This document shows, one piece after another, positions 11,401-22,081 of a stretch of 64,000 nucleotides of DNA. How positions within the stretch are numbered: position 1 is the stretch's first letter; every line of letters begins with the position of its first letter. The translations under genes and the position numbers were made by a program. Below the pieces are notes generated by a model. That model saw only the letters and a list, made by a program, of their open reading frames with translations. It had not been told where the DNA came from and did no database searches. The stretch covers positions 31,188,531 to 31,252,530 of the forward strand of contig NC_088910.1 of NCBI RefSeq assembly GCF_963576675.1. The letters run 5' to 3'. The DNA is from Euphorbia lathyris. Its lineage: Eukaryota > Streptophyta > Magnoliopsida > Malpighiales > Euphorbiaceae.

Positions 11401-12037
11401 TTGCTGATCAATGAAGTGTTACTCAGCAAGAACTAACAAAGAAATGTGTTCATAAGTTGTTTTACAGTTCTCATATATTAATTTTTACTGGGGAAAGTTT
11501 GAATCATGAACATGGTCAACGAAAGGATGATTTACATGCATGTGTGCACCTAGCATCTTTTGGCTGTAAAATATAGTGGAGAAGAGTGAAAGTCCAGTTA
11601 TTTGCAGACCATTCTTCTGTTCACTGTATACCTATGTCCTAGGATTCTCCTGATCATTGATTTTCTTGATTCTTCTAGGATTCCCCTTATCATAATTCAA
11701 GTATATTGATGCAGGTAACAATTGAAGACCATCCTCACTTGCCTGGAAAGCATGCATCTGTACATCCATGCAGACACGGAGCTGTCATGAAGAAAATCAT
11801 TGACGTTTTAATGTCACGTGGAGTCGAGCCAGAAGTTGATAAGTGAGTCATTACATAACATATGCTGAAACATCTTTTGTCATCTCTACTCTTCCTTTTT
11901 ATTGCCATTATATATTTTATGGTCAACGTGCATTTTGTAGGTATCTTTTCCTATTCTTGAAATTCGTAGCCTCTGTAATTCCAACGATTGAATATGATTA
12001 CACGATGGACTTTGATCTTGGGAGCTCAAGCAACTGA
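8455..12037 (+). CDS. ATG3: Autophagy-related protein 3 (ATG3), E2-like ATG8-conjugating enzyme
   Basis: ATG3 takes ATG8 from the E1-like ATG7 and transfers it to phosphatidylethanolamine on the growing phagophore, acting in the cytosol and at the membrane. Nine coding exons with GT-AG introns: 8455-8615, 9219-9289, 10363-10479, 10558-10724, 10809-10894, 11156-11207, 11317-11382, 11715-11842, 11941-12037. They total 945 nt, 314 aa, close to the family's usual length in plants. The protein starts [18 protein letters not shown], the N-terminal helix expected to contact membrane. It has the acidic flexible segment around '[13 protein letters not shown]' and '[20 protein letters not shown]' in the E2 core. 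The HPC motif in exon 8 places the catalytic cysteine at residue 259. It ends FDLGSSSN. No defects. Intron 2 (1073 bp) holds a hAT-type element. A 3' UTR intron between about 12044 and 12538 is possible but unproven. Confidence 0.95.
9417..9424 (+). repeat. Left 8-bp target duplication of hAT-type element
   Basis: catacaag, repeated exactly at 10145-10152 after the element. Confidence 0.8.
9425..10144. mobile_element. Non-autonomous hAT-type element in ATG3 intron 2
   Basis: 720 bp flanked by a perfect 8-bp duplication (catacaag). Terminal inverted repeats start CATAGTTGTTAAAGGCGC and end ...CTTTTAACAACTATG. Just inside are GC-rich 'aaggcgc / gcgaggcgc'-type subterminal repeats at both ends (9438-9455 and 10045-10135). 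An 8-bp duplication and subterminal repeats fit hAT. There is no transposase. Two A-rich tracts (9660-9682, 9855-9870) and a smaller GC-rich element (about 9477-9612) are inside. Confidence 0.78.
9477..9612. mobile_element. Small GC-rich MITE-like insert nested in hAT element
   Basis: Begins gcggagccagagggggcag and ends ggtcctggctccaccactg, so the ends form an imperfect inverted repeat (gcggagccag / ctggctccac). A gtcggccgac palindrome sits near 9502-9511. Similar 'GCGGAGCCAG...CTGGCTCCGCC' modules are common in plant genomes. Superfamily is not clear to me. Confidence 0.5.
10145..10152 (+). repeat. Right 8-bp target duplication of hAT-type element
   Basis: catacaag, identical to 9417-9424. 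Confidence 0.8.
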
Positions 12038-13150
12038 TCCAAGGTGATTGCCGTCATTAATTTATTTGCATTCTGATCATAGTTTCTTAGCATTGCTCTG
12101 AATATTAACAGCGAGATTCATTGAAGTTGCAGATATGTAGAATGGCCATTGCTATTTCTTCTGCATGAAAAAATGCTAGGAAAAGCTAAAACTTTTTTTT
12201 TTATCACTTTGCCATATGCTCATAGTCACGAACTTGCGAAGGAATATCCAAGTCAAAAGTCTTTGCTCTGTGTTTAGACATTTTAACTATTGATTTATCC
12301 TAATTGTAACATGTGGTAACTTACTACTCTGTTAAGCTATTCTCTTAAGATATGTAATATAATTGAATTGCATGAAGTTTTTCATGTAATCTCAATGAAT
12401 TATTCGGAGTGATCATGAGCAGCAGAAATCTTTTCACTTGCCCTAATCCTGCCTGCGAATATTAAGACATCCATATGCCTAAGTTGTCTTTGAATGTTGT
12501 ATGTATGCATTAAAGTCACCATGTTTTGTTTTGCCAGGTGAAGCAATTCCAGAAAAGGAAGGGAAATTAACTTGGTTGTGATGAGTTCTCTGCAGATGGA
12601 TGCAGTCTGTAACAACATATTATTGTACAGAAAACCCTAGAAGAAACTTTTTACTCGAAGCATCTCTAAGAGTGGCTTAAAAGACCATTCAGAAAAACAA
12701 AAAAAGAAGTGAATTTAAGTTTGTGATGGTGGTCAGTATTGTTTGTAAATTTATAAACAAGGTTATTCATTTGATTTCAATTTGTTACCAAATGTTGTTT
12801 CCATAATCTGAGACGTGGCAGCATGTGAACTCCAAATTCTATATGTTGCTAATAGTTGCTTATTACTGATACATTATGAAACAGTTAACTGATTAATAGA
12901 CAATAAGTCAATAGTCAACATAAAATAGTTGTCAGTAGTTATTAGTCTCAACATCAGTTTTTATGGTCTAGCTTATTATCTTTTATCCTTGTAACCATTA
13001 TCTAATTTTCATGGTATGACTCTTTGAACAAGTGATCAAGAGTTCGATTCTTAGCAATTCTATTTGTTGATTTAATTTAAAGACATGGTAATATAGACAT
13101 TTGTTGTGTATACTTTAAATTCAGTGGGCATTTACATGCGTGGTGTATTA
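12038..13150. other. ATG3 3' UTR and downstream intergenic DNA
   Basis: The first several hundred bases presumably hold the ATG3 3' UTR (aagatatgtaatataatt near 12345-12365 is a possible poly(A) region). At 12935-13003 a short block (tagttattagtctcaa…tctagcttattat…ttatccttg) matches sequence at 48795-48855 and 55655-55700. No gene is seen. Confidence 0.5.
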
Positions 13151-13154
13151 GATA

Positions 13155-15510
13155 TTAATACGTGGCAGAGGAATAGGATTGATGCGATTAAGAACTCTGA
13201 TGGTGATTGGGTGTATGAGGACGAGGATATTCGGAGATTGGCCCTGGAGTTTTATAAGGATCTGTTTAAAGAGGAGTCTGTCCATCTGGAGAGGGTTCAC
13301 TCTGTTGCTTCCTTTCCTATGGTTGGGGAGGATAGCATTCGGGATGCATTCCACCCTGTTTCCCTGAAGGATATTGACCAAACCATTTTTAGTATTGGGG
13401 CTTCTAAAGTTCCTGGGATTGATGGTCTGCTGGCTGGTTTTTACCATAAGCACTGGGAGGTTGTGAAGGAAGGTATCTATAACTTTATCTTAGGCTTCTT
13501 TAATGGTTCTCAAGATATAGAGCTGCTGAATAGAACCCTTCTGGTTCTGGTTCCTAAAATTGAGAAACCTTCTTCCTTTTTGCATATGAGGCCTATCGGT
13601 CTTTGTAATGTTCTTTATAAGACTGTTACGAAGATTGTGGCTAATAGAATCCGCTGTATTCTTCCTGAGATCATCTGTCAGAGTCAGGGTAGTTTTGTGC
13701 CTGGTAGACAAATGATGGATAATGTGGTGATTGCCCAAGAGTTGGTCCACACTATGAAGATCAGGAAGGGGAAGAAAGGCATTGTGGCTCTTAAGTTGGA
13801 CTTGGAGAAAGCCTATGATCGCATTAACTGGAGTTTCCTGATGGAGAGTCTGGAGAGAGCAAAGATCCCTGACAATTGGAGAAGGTTAATTAAGGTTTGT
13901 ATCTCTTCTCCTGTTTTTCAAGTTATGATTAATGGGGATATGTCGGAGGAATTCTCTCCGGGTCGGGGTATCCGTCAAGGGGACCCAATGAGCCCATTCC
14001 TTTTCGTTATTGCAATGGAGAGGTTGTCGCATCTGATCCAGGATGCTGTTGATAATGGGAGTTTCCACCCAGTGGCTATCAATAGCTTATGTCCCCAGGT
14101 TACTCATTTATTCTTTGCAGATGATGTTCTGATCTTTCTAGAAGGTAATGAGGAGCAGTTGAGTATTATTATGGATATCCTTGACTGTTTCTGTTCGGCC
14201 TCTGGTCAGAAGCTTAATGTCCATAAATCTAGGATGATGTGTTCTAAAAATATGAACCAGAGAGTCTATAAAAGGTTAAGTGATCTCTCGGGTATTCCCC
14301 TCCACAGTGAGAGAGTGTCTAAGGTGTCTTTTAAAGATACTTTGGATAAAGCAAATATGAAGTGTGCCACTTGCAAAACTAAGACTCTCTCTCTCGCTGG
14401 CCGTCTTACGTTAATCCAATCTGTTAATTGTGCTACTCCCAATCACATTATGCAGGCTTGTCATCTTCCTGAACATGTGCTTAAGGATCTTGATAAGATT
14501 AACCGTAGGTTCCTGTGGGGGGAAGCTGAGGAGGGGAGAAAGATCCATCTTGTTCCTTGGAATGAGGTTTGTCAGCCTAAAGATTTGGGAGGTCTGGGCA
14601 TTAGGAAAGCCAAAGATAATAATAAAGTCTTATTAATGAAACTCTTGTGGAGGATGTGGCAGTCTCCTTCAGCTCTGTGGGTCCAACTCTTATGCGGGAA
14701 ATACCGGAAGGATAAGGTGTTTGGGGGCCCTAAGGATAGAGTGGCTAACTGTTCCTTTCTATGGAAAGGCATTAGTGCAGTTTTTACTGAATTTTGTTCT
14801 GGGATTGGGTGGAATGTAGGTAATAGCAGATCCATCAGATTTTGGAAGGATATTTGGGTAGGTAAGAAGCCTTTATTGGAGATTTGTACTTCCTTGCCTC
14901 CGGTGGACATTCAGGACTGGAGGATTGCTGATGTGGTGGACTCTGAGGGTGAGTGGATGTGGGATAAATTTGAGTCCTACCTCAGTCTGGAATCGCTCCT
15001 TACTATCAGAGGTGTTCTCATTAGTAATCAAATTGAGGACAAGGATAGTTACTGTTGGGCGCTGACTAATAATGGGGCTTATTCATGTAAATCTGCTTTT
15101 CAGGCGTTCTATCAGGATTTGGATTCTCCGTCCCCTGGGGTGTGGAAGACGATTTGGGCCTTAAAAGTGTCGTACCGTATTAGGAGTTTCCTATGCCTGG
15201 GGGCTAGGAATAGGTTGCTTACTAATTCGGATAGAAAAGGAGGCACCTGGTGGATTCTGGAGCCTGTGGCAGATGCAGAGGGTTTGAGGAAACCTTGTGT
15301 CATGCTCTTAGGGATTGTGAGAGAAGTAAGGAGGTTTGGAGGAGAATTCTCCCTAGGGATGTGCTACCTTCCTTTTTAGCCCATCCTGAAAATGATTGGT
15401 TTGTTGATGGTATTAAAGGGATTCTTCTGCCTGGGAATCAAGGTGTCCTCCTTTTTGTGGTGGCTTGCCATCAGATTTGGAAATGGTGGAACGAGGAGAT
15501 CTTTGGGGGA
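13155..15510 (+). pseudogene. 5'-truncated LINE (L1-type), left part: reverse transcriptase and zf-RVT
   Basis: A non-LTR retrotransposon ORF2 lacking its endonuclease domain. The long frame (open 13106-15379) begins to look LINE-like at about 13155 (NTWQRNRIDAIKN...). The reverse transcriptase has LDLEKAYDR, GIRQGDPMSPFLFV and the catalytic FADD (HLFFADDVLIF). A short deletion removes the usual 'KYLGVP' motif after SGIPL. Downstream comes SLAGRLTLIQSV and the zf-RVT region, which shifts by one base near 15245 into the frame ending at 15519 (CGRCRGFEETLCHALRDC, then HQIWKWWNEEIFG). The sequence stops at the Copia LTR boundary near 15505-15513. The last third of its RNase H resumes at 46918. 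Confidence 0.88.
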
Positions 15511-15513
15511 GTT
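15505..15513 (+). other. PPT-like gggggagtt at 5' edge of outer Copia element
   Basis: The nine bases before the 5' LTR (ten with the preceding t) are identical to the polypurine tract before the 3' LTR (36852-36861). Normally only the 3' LTR is preceded by it. Confidence 0.7.
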
Positions 15514-15525
15514 TGTTGAAACACC

Positions 15526-15599
15526 TTTCCACAAGATTTTGATTTGACAAAATCATCCATGATTTCCACAAGATTTTGATTTGACAAAATCATCCATGA
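15526..15599 (+). repeat. 37-bp tandem duplication in 5' LTR
   Basis: Unit tttccacaagattttg...catccatga occurs twice here and once in the 3' LTR (36874 onward). It therefore arose after insertion or during the last reverse transcription. Confidence 0.9.
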
Positions 15600-16623
15600 T
15601 TAAGAGACAATTAAATTTAAGTGCTTTGATTTAATTGTACTAATTTGTTTGTTCAATGTTGAGTATAAACTTAAATACAAAAAGAAATAAAGAATAAGAC
15701 AGGTCGAAGTCAGCATGAGATCAAAGAACAAACTGAGTAGAATTGAACTCAGGATAGAAGCCTGAAGTTCAACATAGCGAAGTGAAATGGAACTCAGCAT
15801 GGAAGTTGACAACAAACGAAGATAATGAATAACAAAGTAGAAATTGAGTAATCTTCAGGACAACATGAGAGATCCGTTCACTAGAAGACAAGTCTTGAAA
15901 ACCTTCTGCACCAATAATTGAATCATTGGAATTATGCAGAAGACACATTCCGAGATGCATGGGTCAACAGATTATTGCTAAAAGACAACTGCCACAAAAA
16001 GACAACGACTGCAGGAAGAAGACAAGTCTGACGTCTGAAGAAATCAGAGGATAGGATTGGGCTGCAAAACCTGAAGCTGACCAGACGCTGTCTCCTAAAA
16101 GAGCCGTTTTGGACTTAACGGCTAAATCATTTGAAATGATCCTCATCCAGGTCTTCATCTATATAAAGACAATCAAACTCCTTGGATCATTGCCGAAGTA
16201 CAGAAAGAAAAATACAAGAGAGAAAATACAAGTTCAAAGCACTCAAAAACAAGAAAGAGATCTTACACCCATTTTCTATTCCTGTGTAAATGCTAGATCG
16301 ATTGTTTGTAATCATCTAAAGTGTTCTTCATTTGAAAAAGAACAACTTGTATCATTCGTAATATTAAGAGTGTTGTGCTGAGTGTTTGGTTGTAAACATT
16401 CAGTGGTAGAGAAATCTAAGTACTAGGTCGTGGTGCTTAGTAGGAGTTGAGTAGAAGAATAGAGGACGATACTCTTGCATATTCAACTGCCTCGTAAACA
16501 GTTTGTGTTCTACCTTTAAAGAGCTCAGTATTGGATTCCATAAGCCCGGAGGACTCTGGGGACTGGACGTAGGCAGAGAGGCCGAACCAGGATAAGTCGT
16601 ACTGAGTAATTTCTAACTCTCTC

Positions 16624-16624
16624 A

Positions 16625-16681
<57 letters not shown>
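16624..16681. repeat. (TA)n(TG)n microsatellite
   Basis: About 28 bases of TA followed by about 30 of TG in the 5' LTR. The matching site in the 3' LTR (about 46605-46623) has a much shorter TA run and almost no TG. Confidence 0.9.
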
Positions 16682-16682
<1 letters not shown>

Positions 16683-16971
16683 ATGTGTTGTCTGTTGAAT
16701 TTACTCAGCATATAAATCATTTAAACTGATACTGAGTGAATTAGAGTGCTGAGGTGGAAGCTGACTACAGAAAGTGTCAATTCCCAACTCACGAGTAAAA
16801 CAGCCTTAGTCAACATCTGACCAAAGTTGTCTTACATTAAGATCGGCTGTGCTGACCAAAAGCTGAGTTAACAAACTCATCTAAATTATCAAGTCAGTAT
16901 AATTAAATTAGCAAAAAAAAAAAAAAATATTAGTTCCTAACCCCACCTTGGAATCACACGGGACCAACAAG

Positions 16972-16983
16972 TGGTATCAGAGC
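16972..16983 (+). other. Primer binding site, tRNA-Met type (outer Copia)
   Basis: TGGTATCAGAGC two bases after the 5' LTR, the standard plant Copia primer site complementary to the 3' end of initiator tRNA-Met. Confidence 0.9.
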
Positions 16984-17031
16984 CTAAGCTCACTACTCTA
17001 AGATATAACTATCTTGAGCGGATCCCCATAA

Positions 17032-20000
17032 ATGGCTGAGAACAGCACTCGTTTCCTTTCAGGGAACCAAACAACACAAATACTCCCTGAGGGATTATCT
17101 ATTAGTCGGCCTCCCCTATTCTTTGGATCTAATTATACTTTTTGGAAGAATAGGATGAAGAACTTTATTCAAGCCACAAACATGAGTGCATGACTTGTAA
17201 TAGTTCAAGGCCCATACGTGCCATATAAAACTGTTAACAATGAGAAAGTCATTAAGAGTGAAACTGAGTGGTCAGAAGATGACCTTAGAAAACTTCAAAA
17301 TAATGCTTCGGCTATCAATATGCTTCACTGTGCTTTAGATGCTGCAGAATACAATAAAATATCAGGGTGTGAGTCAGCACAGGAGATATGGAAAAAGCTC
17401 GAGGTGACCTATGAAGGTACAAGCAAGGTCAAAGAGTCAAAGGTGAATCAACACATGAGATTATATGAGCTGTCCGAGATGAACGACAACGAGGACATCT
17501 CCAGCATGAATGCTAGATTCACTAATATTATAAATGAACTAAAAAGACTCGGCAAGAACTTCACCGAAGAAGAACAAGTGAAGAAAATCTTGAGAAGCTT
17601 ACCCAAGAGCTGGCAAGCAAAGAAAACTGCAGTAGAAGAAGCTCAGGACCTGACTACATACAAGTATGACGAGCTAATCGGATCTCTGCTGACTCATGAG
17701 ATCTCAATGCAAAACTTTGAAGCCAAAGAGAAAGAAAAGTCAGAAGATAAGAAACAAAAATCACTAGTGATGAAAGCTGACTCCACAGAAGCAGAGTCAA
17801 CTGATGATGAGGAATTGGCTATGTTCACCAGAAAAATGAAGAAGTTGTTCAGAAGAAGTGACAGAAACAGCAAAAGACCATTCAGAAAAAGTGACAGGTA
17901 CAAAGCTGAGTCCAGTGACAAGTACAAGAAGGACAGTTCCAAGTCTGTCACATGCTTTGAGTGCCATCAAACTGGACACATCAAGTCAAGCTGTCCCAAC
18001 CTCAAGAAAGAGAAGAAGGGAAGCAAAAAGGCTATGGTAGCAACATGGAGCGACAGTGATGAGTCAACCTCATCTGAAGCTGATGCAACTGAAACAGCCA
18101 ACATATGTTTCATGGCTGATGATGCTGACCATTCTCAATCTGAGCAAGCTGACCTCTCCGATGAAACTGACCAGAAGGAACACAACAATGAGGTAACATC
18201 TTTACTCCTGCTTAGAAATGAGATGGTAAATGCCCTAAGTGATTTATACACACTAACCAAAAAATGTAACAAGAAAATAAAATGACTCAGCAGGCGATGT
18301 GACGAGATTGAAGAGGTCAAGCTGAGTGACCTCCGATATCTCCTCCAAGACAATTCAGATTTACATAGCAACATTCAAATCATGCATAAGTTTGTCACGG
18401 AGGTCCAATCTGAGTCAAAGAAACTAAGAAAGGACGTTACAACCTTACAAAGTCAAGTAAAAGGCTCAAATAGAAATAAATCCCATACTGAGTACGCAAG
18501 TACTAATCAGCATAAATAGTTCACTCAGTGTGACTGTTGCGGGAAAAGAGGACACACGAAAAACGTGTGTTGGTTCAACAAGCGGATTGTCCAATGTGAC
18601 TTCTGCAGAAGAAAAGGACATACCACTAAGGTATGTTGGCATGCTCAGCATAATAATGCTGACCACACTCAGCATCACCCTCAAAGGGTAACTTATTGTG
18701 ACTTCTGTGGTAAAAATGGCCACGCTATAAAAGTATGTCGTCACAAACTAAAATATGACTTTGCACTTGTTTATACTAATAAGAAAGGACCCAAAAAGAA
18801 TTGGGTACCTAAAGATGAATAGTTTAAAATGCAGGTCAGCCTAACATGCGTGGAGAAGTCAAAACTTTGGTATATAGACAGCGTATGCTCAAGGCACATG
18901 ACAGGTGATGAAACACATTTCATCACACTAGAGCTTAAACGAGGTGGTAGTGTAAGCTTTGGGGACAATACGAAGGGTAAGATAGTCAGCTCAAGTACTA
19001 TCGGAGGTAACCCAACTATTGAGTCAGTCTCCTTAGTTAAAGGTCTCAAATACAATCTGCTGAGTGTAGCTCAGCTTTGCACAAGCGGCAGAAAGGTTGT
19101 ATTTGATGATACTAAGTGTCATATACTCGAGGGAAATACAAATGAATTGATTTTAACTGCCCCTCGTGTAGACAATGTATACATGCTGAGTTTAGAAAAA
19201 CAGTTTTCGAAAAACATATGCTTAGTGTCTAAAGAGGATAACTCCAGGCTATGGCATAGAAGACTTGGTCATGTAAGCATGGACCTTCTTGCCAAATTAG
19301 CTAGAAAGCAACTAGTTGAGGGATTGCCCAAACTTAAATTTGAAAAAGATCAATTGTGTAAAGCTTGTCAGCAAGGCAAACAAACTAAGAAGTCATTTCA
19401 AAGTAAAAACATCGTCTCAACCAAGAGACCATTTGAATTACTACACCTGGATCTTTTCGGACCTATCCAGCCACTCAGCTTGGGAGGTAAGAAATTCTTC
19501 TTGGTCATTGTAGACGATTTCTCTCGGTACACTTGGATCATCTTGCTGAGTAGCAAGGATGAAACATTTGAGATGTTTACCACATTGATTAAAAAGCTTG
19601 AAATTGACAAAGACCTAAGAGTAGCTCATATTAGGAGCGACAATGGTGGAGAATTCAAAAACCAATAGTTTGATGAATTCTGTGAAACCAGTGGTATTGA
19701 CCACAATTTTTCTGCTCCTAGAACACCTCAACAGAATGGGGTTGTTAAAAGAAAGAACAGAACAATTGTCGAAATTGCTAGAACCATGCTGAGTGAAAAT
19801 AGGCTTCCAAAGTATTTCTGGGGTGAAGCTGTCCACACAGCATGCTATATTCTCAATAGGGCTTTAGTTAGACCTATTCTTAAGAAAACTCCATATGAAC
19901 TTTGGAAAGGACGAAAGCCCAACATTGGCTACTTTCGTGCCTTTAGGTGTAAGTGTTTTATACTCAATACAAAGGATAACCTTGCAAAATTTGATGCTAA

Positions 20001-20207
20001 AGCTGACGAAGCGATCTTTTTAGGGTACTCAACAAATAGCAAAGCATATAGAGTATATAATAAACGAACTCAAATAGTAGAAGAGTCTGTCCATATTGAG
20101 TTCGATGAAGCTGAACCTGCAGGGAAGTCAACCCAGCTCGAAGAAGAAGAACTAAGCTCAGCTTCCACTGACCAAAATGGTGCTCCTGAGTCATCAATAC
20201 AAGGGCT
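17032..20207 (+). pseudogene. Copia gag-pol, first part: gag, zinc knuckles, protease, integrase (broken)
   Basis: One continuous frame from ATG 17032, broken by stops at 17191, 18283, 18517, 18820 and 19666. Gag starts MAENSTRFLSGNQTTQILPE and has the copia gag helices (MLHCALDAAEYNKI...). Four CX2CX4HX4C zinc knuckles follow: CFECHQTGHIKSSC, CDCCGKRGHTKNVC, CDFCRRKGHTTKVC and CDFCGKNGHAIKVC; the last three lie in tandem. The protease motif is DSVCSRHMTG. The integrase HHCC region (LWHRRLGHVS...CKACQQGKQ) and core aspartates (LHLDLFGP, RSDNGGEF) are present, but the catalytic glutamate in NGVVKRKNRT has become lysine (codon 19747). The frame breaks at 20207 where the minus-strand element is inserted and resumes at 31123 in phase. 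Confidence 0.9.
20203..20207 (+). repeat. Left target duplication (gggct) of inner Copia element
   Basis: gggct before the element and again at 31118-31122. Five bases is the usual Copia duplication. Confidence 0.9.
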
Positions 20208-21543
20208 TGTTGGTCCCTTATAACGTTACAAGTATAGTTCCAAGGGGGGGGGGGGGGTTAGGAACTATTTAAACTTTTTTAAGTTAGGGCAGACTTCTTT
20301 TCTTAAGAGAAGAGGTTTTAACAGCGGCGCTGAGTAAACAGCAAGATACTGGCTTAGTCAACTGGTGACTAGGTCAGTTTCTTAACTTGAGTCAGGATAT
20401 AGCACTTAGAGTCTATTCCTGAGCTCAGATGTTCGATGCGCACAACTCAGCTTGACCTCTTTACTTGGTCAGTTTTTGGTTATTTAAGCAAGCAATATAT
20501 ATAAGGAGTTTAAGGTAAGAAATACGTTACTCAGCAGATTTATCCAGGTTCGGCTTCTAAGCCTATGTCCTGTCCCCGGAACACGTTCCGAGCTTTCGAA
20601 TCCTCTACTGAGCTCTTTAAAGGTAGAGCCTCAAACCTTTTACAATCTTAGCAACTGAGTATAACAAGAGTACCTTCCTCTATACCTCTACTCAATCCTA
20701 ATCTCTCGCTGAGTACTATAACCGAGTACTCAGCCTCTCCTTTCTAATCTCTAGAAATGATAAGTGTTTGTCCTAAACAATGATTGCTAAGACACCTTAG
20801 ATGATTGAATAATCACTCTAGACTTTTACACAAAAGATATGAAATTTAGTGTAAGATTGCTTTGCTTTTTGCTTGCAGAACTTGCGTAGAAATTTGGTCA
20901 GCATAATGGCTTGATCAAGTTCTGTGTTGAATGAAGCTTCTGATGGCACTATTTATAGAGACGTCTGGACATCGGTCATTTTGAATTTCGAAATAACCGT
21001 TGGAGGGAAACGGCTTCCTGTCGTTGTCATCCTGACTTGCTCAGAGCTCTCGACCAATCAGATTTGAGTATCTTCTGTCCTCGGTCAGCTTTTGGTCAGC
21101 TCGGCAGAGTGTCTCTCCATTTATGGTAATGTCAACTAGACAACATACTGTGTCGTCTGAACTTTACCCAAAGTGGAAACACTTTGTCTAGAAGTTTTCC
21201 TTAGCCAGCTGTTGTCTTGTACGCTTTGTCGAATCAACTCAGCAGCTTCGTTCCGAAGTTGTTCCCTGAAGGTCTTCTAGATCCTTCTTCCGTTGAGTTG
21301 CGTTTTGTCCATAACGACAACGTTTTGACATACGCGGGCCGAGTTGCTTTCAACTGTTTGACTTGGGCTTTGACTTCCGTATTGGGCTTGGGCCTTTTAA
21401 TCCTTGTGTCTTATAAACAATTTAACTCAACATTGAACAAACACATTAGTAGAATAAATCAAAGCATTTAAATTTAGTGTGTTTAGAATATTATACTTAA
21501 ACAATTTTGTCAAATCAAAATTATGTGGAAAGGTGTTTCAACA
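20208..21543 (-). repeat. 3' LTR of inner Copia element
   Basis: 1336 bp, reading on the minus strand TGTTGAAACACC ... GGGACCAACA. Contains a long G run at about 20244-20257. A TATA-like tctataaatag lies on the minus strand at about 20949-20960. Confidence 0.9.
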
Positions 21544-21552
21544 AACTCCCCC
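21544..21552 (-). other. Polypurine tract of inner Copia element
   Basis: Plus-strand aactccccc, i.e. gggggagtt on the minus strand, directly before the 3' LTR. Same tract as in the outer element. Confidence 0.85.
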
Positions 21553-22081
21553 ATTTTGATGTTGGCAAAACTATTCAGCGAAGAACTCAGTATTGAGCTC
21601 CCCCATGATAGCTGACCTAATATTTTTAGCAAACTCCCCCGTAAGGGTTGAGCTACTGACTTAGTTTTACTCTAAACATTTAAAGGTTTAATCGAGTAAG
21701 TCTAATGCCAGTTTTCAGATATAGGTCAGCTCATGGAACATATTCTATTTTACTCAGTGTTAAGCGGAAGGTTTTAACATTCAGAGGGCGCTGAGTAATT
21801 TGTTGTTCAATGAGTTTTATAAGACAATGTTACAAGTCAATGTCAAACATGTTATCAACATTGGGTTCAATCAATAAATTTTATAAGCATTAAACATAGC
21901 TGATTCTATTGAAGATACATAATGACATAATACACAGCATCGTATAAAAATAATTCATAACTCAGGGTTTGAACAGAAGATGCAAGTATTGATATTTAAT
22001 ATAGGTAGTCAGCGTTTACAAACAAAAGTTGAAGACAGACATAGAGACTACATACTTAGCCTATACTGAGCTAGCCTATAT

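Larger units (their letters stand above)
15514..16969 (+). repeat. 5' LTR of outer Copia element
   Basis: 1456 bp, TGTTGAAACACC ... CGGGACCAACA. A possible TATA box (ctatataaag) is at 16159-16168. Includes a 37-bp tandem duplication (15526-15562 and 15563-15599) absent from the 3' LTR, and a (TA)n(TG)n microsatellite at about 16624-16681. Short ORFs here also occur in the 3' LTR and are not genes. Confidence 0.9.

Noticed and set aside
13148..14910. Minus-strand ORFs opposite the LINE
   Set aside because: They are shadows of the + strand reverse transcriptase frame, with no domain of their own.
15600..16381. ORFs repeated at 36911-37692
   Set aside because: They are the same LTR sequence at both ends of the outer Copia element.
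16972..16983. tRNA-like sequence near the Copia LTRs
   Set aside because: Only the short primer-binding complement is present, with no cloverleaf. I saw no tRNA gene in the window.
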